Shown here in pieces: positions 59,068 through 64,000 of a stretch of 64,000 bases of DNA. The translations under genes were made by a program, and so were the position numbers. The stretch spans positions 62,001 through 126,000 of the forward strand of contig CADANY010000004.1 of assembly GCA_902789395.1 (NCBI GenBank), read 5' to 3'. Position 1 is the stretch's first letter; every line of letters begins with the position of its first letter. The notes under the pieces were generated by a model that saw only the letters and a list, made by a program, of their open reading frames with translations, was not told the DNA's origin and made no database searches. This stretch comes from an uncultured Bacteroidia bacterium. GTDB taxonomy: Bacteria > Bacteroidota > Bacteroidia > Bacteroidales > UBA932.

Positions 59068-60551
59068 CCAATCCCTACCGCATGAAGATACACTATAACC
59101 CATTCATCCTTTTTGCAGCCAGCTGTCTGCTCGCTCTCTCCTGTACCGGAAACGAGAGTGAGTTTGCTGCATTATATGAGGACCTTCCTTTTTCCATGCC
59201 GGTCGTTTCGCGGCCGGAGATCCCTTCCCGCCAGGTTGACATCCGTGATTTCGGCGGCGTCGGGGATGGACGGACGCTCAATACAGAGGCTTTCGGGAGG
59301 GCGTTAGCCGACCTCTCCGGCAAAGGCGGGGGCCATCTTATTGTCCCGGAGGGTATCTGGCTGACCGGTCCGATTTCGCTGGAAAGCCATATCGATCTCC
59401 ATGTCACCGAGAATGCCATTCTTGTCTTTTCTCCCGATCAGGATCTCTATCCGATCATTGATACCAACTTTGAGGGCCTCGACGTGCGCCGCTGCCTTTC
59501 TCCGATCAACGCCCAAGGGGCTGAACACATTTCTATCACGGGCGGCGGTATCATAGACGGAAGCGGCGAATATTGGCGGGAGGTCAAAAAACGCAAGGTC
59601 TCTTCCGACCAGTGGAAGGCGATCCTCGGCCGGGGCGGAATCCTCAGCGAAGACGGTTCCGTCTGGTATCCGGACGAGGGGTACATGAAAGCCCGCCTGA
59701 CGGCCGGATCCCTGAATTACCCGGACCCGTCGCTCGATGAACAGGAAATTAAGACCTTCCTCCGTCCTGTCATGGTCTCCCTCCGGGAATGCGACCATAT
59801 TCTGATTGAAGACTGCACCTTCCAGAATTCCCCTTGTTGGAATATCCATCCGATCTATTGCAAGAACATGATTATCAATCATATCACTGTTCGTAATCCG
59901 CATTATTCCGCGAACGGAGACGGGATTGACATCGATGCCTGCGAGAACGTTATCCTGACGAACTCATCCTTTGACGTCGGTGATGACGCCATCTGTATCA
60001 AATCCGGAAAAGACGCCGACGGACGCCGGCACGGGAAAGCCTGCCGCAACCTCCTGATCTCCGGCTGTACGGTCTATCACGGCCACGGCGGCTTTGTCAT
60101 CGGCAGTGAAATGAGCGGGGGAGTCGACCATATCCTCGTCGAAAAATGCCGTTTCATCGGGACCGACGTGGGACTTCGTTTCAAAAGTACCCGCGGACGG
60201 GGAGGGCTGGTCGAAAAGATCTGGTGCAGAGATATTTACATGAAAGATATCGTGACGTATGGCGTCATTTTCAACCTCTATTATGCCGGCGTTGCCGCGA
60301 CGGATATTAACGGTGAAACGAAAGAAGATATCCAGCCGGTTGACGAAACGACACCGGTATTCCGGGATGTAACCTTTGACCGGATCATCTGCGCCGGCGC
60401 CCGCCAGTCCGTCTATGTGAACGGTCTTCCTGAGATGCCTGTCCGCGGACTCCGGTTCAGGGATTGTACCTTCTCCTCCGAAAAGGAAAGAGAGGTCCAT
60501 TATGCCGAAGATCTTGTTTTTGAGAACATTACTGAAACAACGACCCGATGA
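59064..60551 (+). CDS. GH28 polygalacturonase, lipoprotein
   Basis: A 495-residue right-handed beta-helix enzyme. A lipobox lies near residue 27 (CLLALSC). Family-28 catalytic blocks are present: NSPCWNIHP, NGDGIDIDAC, GDDAICIKSGKD, GHGGFVIGSEMSGG and RFKSTRGRGG, which together supply the three Asp, the His and the RxK-type substrate-binding residues. It hydrolyses alpha-1,4-galacturonan or related pectin chains at the cell surface or in the periplasm. The start at 59064 gives the same four-base overlap as its neighbours; a Met at 59082 (MKIHYNPF) is also possible. Confidence 0.94.
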   Translation: MTNPYRMKIHYNPFILFAASCLLALSCTGNESEFAALYEDLPFSMPVVSRPEIPSRQVDIRDFGGVGDGRTLNTEAFGRALADLSGKGGGHLIVPEGIWLTGPISLESHIDLHVTENAILVFSPDQDLYPIIDTNFEGLDVRRCLSPINAQGAEHISITGGGIIDGSGEYWREVKKRKVSSDQWKAILGRGGILSEDGSVWYPDEGYMKARLTAGSLNYPDPSLDEQEIKTFLRPVMVSLRECDHILIEDCTFQNSPCWNIHPIYCKNMIINHITVRNPHYSANGDGIDIDACENVILTNSSFDVGDDAICIKSGKDADGRRHGKACRNLLISGCTVYHGHGGFVIGSEMSGGVDHILVEKCRFIGTDVGLRFKSTRGRGGLVEKIWCRDIYMKDIVTYGVIFNLYYAGVAATDINGETKEDIQPVDETTPVFRDVTFDRIICAGARQSVYVNGLPEMPVRGLRFRDCTFSSEKEREVHYAEDLVFENITETTTR

Positions 60552-62233
60552 GAAGATTCTTTTTTACGTTCCTGGCGCTTGCCGCCGTTCTTGTCTGCTC
60601 TTCCTCTACCATCCATCTGATGGGAGATTCCACCATGGCGGACAAAGACCTTTCCAACGGAAATCCTGAACGGGGCTGGGGCATGATGTTTCCGAACTTC
60701 GTCGAAGGGATGGAGGTGATCAACTATGCCCAGAACGGGCGGAGTACCAAGAGTTTCATCGACCGCGGTCTGTGGGATAAGGTCAAAGCGAACCTCAAAG
60801 CCGGCGACTGGGTCTTCATCCAGTTCGGCCACAATGACGCCAAGGAAAGCGACCCCGAGCGTTATGCCGCTCCTTTCGGAGCCTACCAGGACAATCTCCG
60901 ACTTTTTGTCCGCACGGCCCTTCAAGCAGGAGCCCATCCGGTTCTGCTGACCCCGGTTGCCCGTCGCTGGTTCAAGGACGGAAAACTGGACCGGAACTGC
61001 CATACGGATTATCCTGAGGCCATGAAACAGGTCGCTGCGGAATTCGGCATTCCGCTTCTGGACATGACGACGCGGACCCTGGATTGGATCGAAGGTCTCG
61101 GCGATGAGGCGTCCCGGCCTTATTTCATGCATCTCGAACCCGGTCGCTATGCCTGTGCCCCGGAAGGGAAGGTGGACAATACCCACACCAAAGCAGCCGG
61201 CGCCCGGAAGGTCGCGAAGCTGGTTTGCGACTGCATCCGGGAGCAGCTCCCCGAGATTGCGGAGCACCTGGTCTATTATGATATCGTCGTGGATCCGAAC
61301 GGCTTCGGGGATTATTTCACCATCCAGGAAGCCATCAATGCTGTCCCGGATTACAGCCATGAGGCGATTACGACGATACTTGTCAAGAAAGGCGTGTACC
61401 ATGAAATGGTTACGATCCCGCATAACAAATTCCGGATCCATATCAAAGGGCAGGGCGCAGAAGATACGATTCTGACTTACGGAAAATATGCGACACAGCC
61501 TTGGGAACTGAACGGCCTTCCGACCGGAACGTCAGGAAGTGCAACCCTTTATATGCACTCGAGCTATGTGACGATGGAAGATATGACCGTTGAGAACAGC
61601 GCCGGGGAAGGGAAGGCCATCGGCCAGGCGGTCGCTCTTTTTACCGACGGCGATTTCCTCTTCTTCAACCGCTGCCGTTTCATCGGCAACCAGGATACGG
61701 TCTATACCTACGGACGCTACGGAAAGGACGGCGGAGTCAAGCGCAACTACTTCCTCGACTGCTATATAGAAGGTACGACGGATTTTATTTTCGGACCCTC
61801 TGTCGCGTGGTTCGAAAACTGTCATATCCATTCGAAGAAAAACAGTTATGTGACAGCCGCCTCGACATTCGAAGGACAGAAGTGGGGGTATGTCTTCCAC
61901 AAGTGCCGTCTGACGGCCGCCCCCGGGATAGACAAGTGCTATCTCGGACGTCCCTGGGGCGCGTATGCCAAGACGGTTTTCATCGAGTGCGAACTTGGAT
62001 CCCATATCCTCCCCGACGGGTGGCATGACTGGGAGAAGCCTGGCAAACCCGATACGAAGAAGAATTCGTATTATGCTGAGTATAAGAACTATGGACCCGG
62101 TGCAGCTTCAAAGAAGGAGCGGGTGAAGTGGTCCCGGCAACTGACGGACCGGCAGGCAGCGGAATATACTTTTGAAAACGTGATGTACCAGAAACAGGAC
62201 GGCATCGTCTGGAATCCGTACGACAACCGATGA
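60548..62233 (+). CDS. Fusion pectin esterase: CE12-like acetylesterase + CE8 methylesterase
   Basis: A 561-residue secreted protein with two catalytic domains. After the signal peptide, residues 22-235 are an SGNH hydrolase of the rhamnogalacturonan-acetylesterase type (CE12): GDSTMAD with nucleophile Ser near residue 28, GQ-type block NYAQNGRSTKS, QFGHND, and the late DNTH. From about residue 245 a CE8 pectin methylesterase beta-helix follows, with AIGQAVALF, GNQDTVYTY, GTTDFIFG and YLGRPWGAYAKT. It should deacetylate and demethylate pectin, exposing it to the GH28 and PL1 enzymes. It overlaps both neighbours by four bases. Confidence 0.93.
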   Translation: MRRFFFTFLALAAVLVCSSSTIHLMGDSTMADKDLSNGNPERGWGMMFPNFVEGMEVINYAQNGRSTKSFIDRGLWDKVKANLKAGDWVFIQFGHNDAKESDPERYAAPFGAYQDNLRLFVRTALQAGAHPVLLTPVARRWFKDGKLDRNCHTDYPEAMKQVAAEFGIPLLDMTTRTLDWIEGLGDEASRPYFMHLEPGRYACAPEGKVDNTHTKAAGARKVAKLVCDCIREQLPEIAEHLVYYDIVVDPNGFGDYFTIQEAINAVPDYSHEAITTILVKKGVYHEMVTIPHNKFRIHIKGQGAEDTILTYGKYATQPWELNGLPTGTSGSATLYMHSSYVTMEDMTVENSAGEGKAIGQAVALFTDGDFLFFNRCRFIGNQDTVYTYGRYGKDGGVKRNYFLDCYIEGTTDFIFGPSVAWFENCHIHSKKNSYVTAASTFEGQKWGYVFHKCRLTAAPGIDKCYLGRPWGAYAKTVFIECELGSHILPDGWHDWEKPGKPDTKKNSYYAEYKNYGPGAASKKERVKWSRQLTDRQAAEYTFENVMYQKQDGIVWNPYDNR

Positions 62234-63426
62234 AAAAGGGATGGATCATAGCGGCCGTCGCCGCCCTTCTGGCTTCCTGTGCAGGGAAGCAGCCCCTCTC
62301 CGTCCGGCTTGTCCGGAGCGAAATCGCGCGGAATCCCGAAGCCTCCTGGATCGACGGCCAGGAAGGAAAACTCAAATGGAACTATACCACCGGCCTGGAA
62401 CTCAAGGCCTTCCTCGACGTCTATGACCGGTACGCAGCCGGTCTTTCCGAGCGAAGCGAAGAATCTCTCCTGGATTACGTTGACGCCTGGTATGATGCGA
62501 TCATCGACTCTACCGGCCTGATCTACAAATACAAAGTTTCGAATTATTCTACGGACCATATCTGTCCGGGCCGGACCCTTTTCCGCCTCTATGAACTGAC
62601 CGGGAAAGAGAAGTACCGTATGGCGATGGATACGCTTTACCATCAGATCCAGGGCCAGCCCCGCACTCCGGAAGGCGGTTTCTGGCACAAGAAGGTCTAT
62701 CCGCAGCAGATGTGGCTGGACGGACTTTACATGGCCCAGCCTTTCTATGCGGAGTATACCCTGCGTTTCGTCCCGGACAGCCTGCAGGCCCGGAATTTCG
62801 ATGATATCGTCCGTCAATTCAAAACGGTGGCGGAGCATACCTTCGATCCCGCGACCGGCCTGTACCGCCATGCCTGGGATTCTTCCCATGAAATGTTCTG
62901 GGCTAACTCCGAGACGGGGCAGTCCGACCATGCCTGGGGAAGGGCCCTCGGGTGGTATGCGATGGCCCTTGTCGATGTTCTGGAACTTCTTCCTGAAACG
63001 GTTTCCGGCCGCGGTGACCTTGTCCGGATCCTGCAGGGGATTTTCGACAAGCTTCCGGAATATGCCGATTCGGCCAGCGGGATGTGGTATCAGGTGCTGG
63101 ACAGCCCCGGAAGGGAAGGGAACTATGTCGAAGCGACCTGCAGCGCGATGTTCGTCTATTCGATGCTGAAAGGAATCCGCCTCGGTATCCTTGAAATCCC
63201 TCTGAAGACCGCCCGGGAAAAGTATGACGCTTTTGTCCGGACTTTTGTGACCCGGGACGGGGGTCTTGTCAGCCTGGAGCGCTGCTGCGAGGTGGCTGGT
63301 CTCGGCGGCAAGGACAACCGCCGGGGCGATTATGATTATTATATTAATGAACGCGTGCGTGCCAACGATCCGAAGGGCATCGGTCCCGCCATCTGGGCCG
63401 CACTTGAAATGGAAGCATGCAAATGA
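62230..63426 (+). CDS. GH105 unsaturated rhamnogalacturonyl hydrolase, lipoprotein
   Basis: A 398-residue protein with a lipobox (LLASC, Cys near residue 17). The GH105 toroid is recognised by TPEGGFWHKKVYPQQMWLDG, YRHAWDSSH, DHAWGRALGWYAMALVDVL and the late GTCSA-like EATCSAMFVYSM. It releases unsaturated galacturonate from rhamnogalacturonan or polygalacturonan oligomers produced by lyases; the product feeds KduI and KduD. A short dispersed repeat motif lies in frame at 62449-62467 and encodes ERSEES. It overlaps neighbouring genes by four bases on each side. Confidence 0.93.
   Translation: MKKGWIIAAVAALLASCAGKQPLSVRLVRSEIARNPEASWIDGQEGKLKWNYTTGLELKAFLDVYDRYAAGLSERSEESLLDYVDAWYDAIIDSTGLIYKYKVSNYSTDHICPGRTLFRLYELTGKEKYRMAMDTLYHQIQGQPRTPEGGFWHKKVYPQQMWLDGLYMAQPFYAEYTLRFVPDSLQARNFDDIVRQFKTVAEHTFDPATGLYRHAWDSSHEMFWANSETGQSDHAWGRALGWYAMALVDVLELLPETVSGRGDLVRILQGIFDKLPEYADSASGMWYQVLDSPGREGNYVEATCSAMFVYSMLKGIRLGILEIPLKTAREKYDAFVRTFVTRDGGLVSLERCCEVAGLGGKDNRRGDYDYYINERVRANDPKGIGPAIWAALEMEACK
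62449..62467 (+). repeat. Dispersed-type short repeat inside the GH105 gene
   Basis: GAGCGAAGCGAAGAATCTC lies within the coding region. Its first 18 bases match 55829-55846 at 16 positions. It encodes ERSEES in a surface-helix part of the protein (near residues 74-79). Confidence 0.5.
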
Positions 63427-64000
63427 GAAAGATGAGAAACATAAGCCTTCTGGCAGTTATCCTCGTTCTGGGCGTAGCCTGCGGGGAGAAGGAACCGGAT
63501 CCCGTGAAGCCTGTATCCCTCTCCGCTCCTGCCGGGGTCAAGCTGAACCGGCAGACTGACCACTCCCTGATTTTCCAATGGGATGCCGTCGAGAATGCGG
63601 AGGTCTATTCCTGGAAACTCCTTCAGGGATCGGCTGAAGTCCAGACCGGGCAGACCCGGAATACCAATGCCATCATCGATGCGCTGGTCAAGGGCACTAC
63701 GTACCAGTTTGCCGTCCGGGCCGAATCCGGAGAATCTGCTTCTGCGTGGTCGGCTTATGTTGAAGGAATTCCCGGCGGTGTTCCGGATACGCCGTCTCCG
63801 GGGACTGATCCTGATCCCCAGCCCGGAAAGGATCCTGTTACAGATGCGGTTTATGCCGGTTTCTCCATCCCTGAAGCCGAGGAAGACGGTACGCCGCGTG
63901 CTTTTCCGGGTGCAGAAGGCGGCGGCATGTACACGACCGGCGGCCGCGGAGGCAAGGTCCTCCATGTAACGACCCTGAATGATTCCGGTGAAGGTTCCCT
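63423..64000 (+). CDS. FN3-pectate lyase (PL1-like) lipoprotein, 5' part only
   Basis: The ATG at 63423 overlaps the GH105 stop (ATGA), and the frame stays open to the right edge (192 codons). The N-terminus has a lipobox (VILVLGVAC, Cys near residue 20). Residues about 34-120 form a fibronectin-type-III-like domain (SLIFQWDAVENAEVYSWKL and TTYQFAVRAES). A Pro/Asp-rich linker follows, then RAFPGAEGGGMYTTGGRGGK and VTTLNDSGEGSL, the characteristic opening of PL1 pectate lyases. It would cleave polygalacturonan by beta-elimination. The catalytic part lies beyond the window. Confidence 0.88.
   Translation, partial: MRKMRNISLLAVILVLGVACGEKEPDPVKPVSLSAPAGVKLNRQTDHSLIFQWDAVENAEVYSWKLLQGSAEVQTGQTRNTNAIIDALVKGTTYQFAVRAESGESASAWSAYVEGIPGGVPDTPSPGTDPDPQPGKDPVTDAVYAGFSIPEAEEDGTPRAFPGAEGGGMYTTGGRGGKVLHVTTLNDSGEGS

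Noticed and set aside
1-64000. CRISPR arrays, insertion sequences, prophage or integrase genes
   Set aside because: No regularly spaced direct repeats, transposase, integrase or phage structural motifs were seen on either strand.

Overview
The window is a contiguous piece of chromosome from an anaerobic member of the Bacteroidota, most likely order Bacteroidales. Three things support this. The recognisable promoters are of the Bacteroidetes type (TAnnTTTG, sometimes with TTTG 18-20 bases upstream). The gene families are typical of the group: fimbrillin-like lipoproteins, a UpxY/NusG-like antiterminator, DUF4861, DUF4886, DUF1573 and an S9 dipeptidyl peptidase. The metabolism is strictly anaerobic: pyruvate:ferredoxin oxidoreductase, a 2[4Fe-4S] ferredoxin, an oxygen-sensitive radical-SAM sulfatase maturase and ATP-type PEP carboxykinase. 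A pectin-degradation locus points to a gut or rumen fibre degrader. Genus and species cannot be read from the sequence.

Layout. 0-6.9 kb: two related secreted calcineurin-type phosphoesterases around an RluD-like pseudouridine synthase and an AlsE-like epimerase, then a small barrel-like protein, tRNA-Asp and a GH88 hydrolase. 6.9-17.2 kb: uvrA, a Stealth-type phosphotransferase gene, and facing it a tightly overlapping six-gene operon that joins two fimbrillin-like lipoproteins to an aminotransferase, a cytidylyltransferase-oxidoreductase fusion, a LicD-type transferase and a glycosyltransferase. 17.3-25.2 kb: a DUF47 protein, a ROK regulator, a HAMP membrane protein with TrkH, a RecD-like helicase and a DPP4-like peptidase. 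25.2-33.6 kb: parE-plsC-fadD, an ArsP_2-type exporter with a DUF1573 lipoprotein, ferredoxin-LysR, and an esterase. 33.7-42 kb: fabD-nifJ, pckA and recQ. 42-54 kb: mainly housekeeping and transport genes (glycerophosphodiesterase, pgi, sulfatase maturase, UpxY homologue, DUF4886 protein, sugar kinase-like protein, P1 peptidase, CNNM/CBS protein, K+/H+ antiporter, HI0933-like flavoprotein). 54-64 kb: a pectin locus.

The pectin locus is divergent. Leftward run kduD, kduI and a DUF4861 gene. Rightward run a LacI regulator, a CE15-like esterase, a GH28 polygalacturonase, a CE12-CE8 fusion esterase, a GH105 hydrolase and the start of an FN3-PL1-like pectate lyase, every junction overlapping by about four bases. 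The same palindrome, CAAACGTTTG, abuts the -7 box of both divergent promoters, so the LacI protein probably controls both arms. No susC/susD pair is visible.

The most unusual observations are: (1) two copies of a structured intergenic repeat, each between convergent genes, with a conserved 61-base core, compensatory stem changes, and outer stems that differ completely between copies but remain self-complementary; (2) the fimbrillin/CDP-activation/LicD operon; (3) several promoters placed so close to start codons that the mRNAs should be leaderless or nearly so. No CRISPR array, insertion sequence, phage or rRNA operon was found, and no gene-free stretch exceeds 300 bases.
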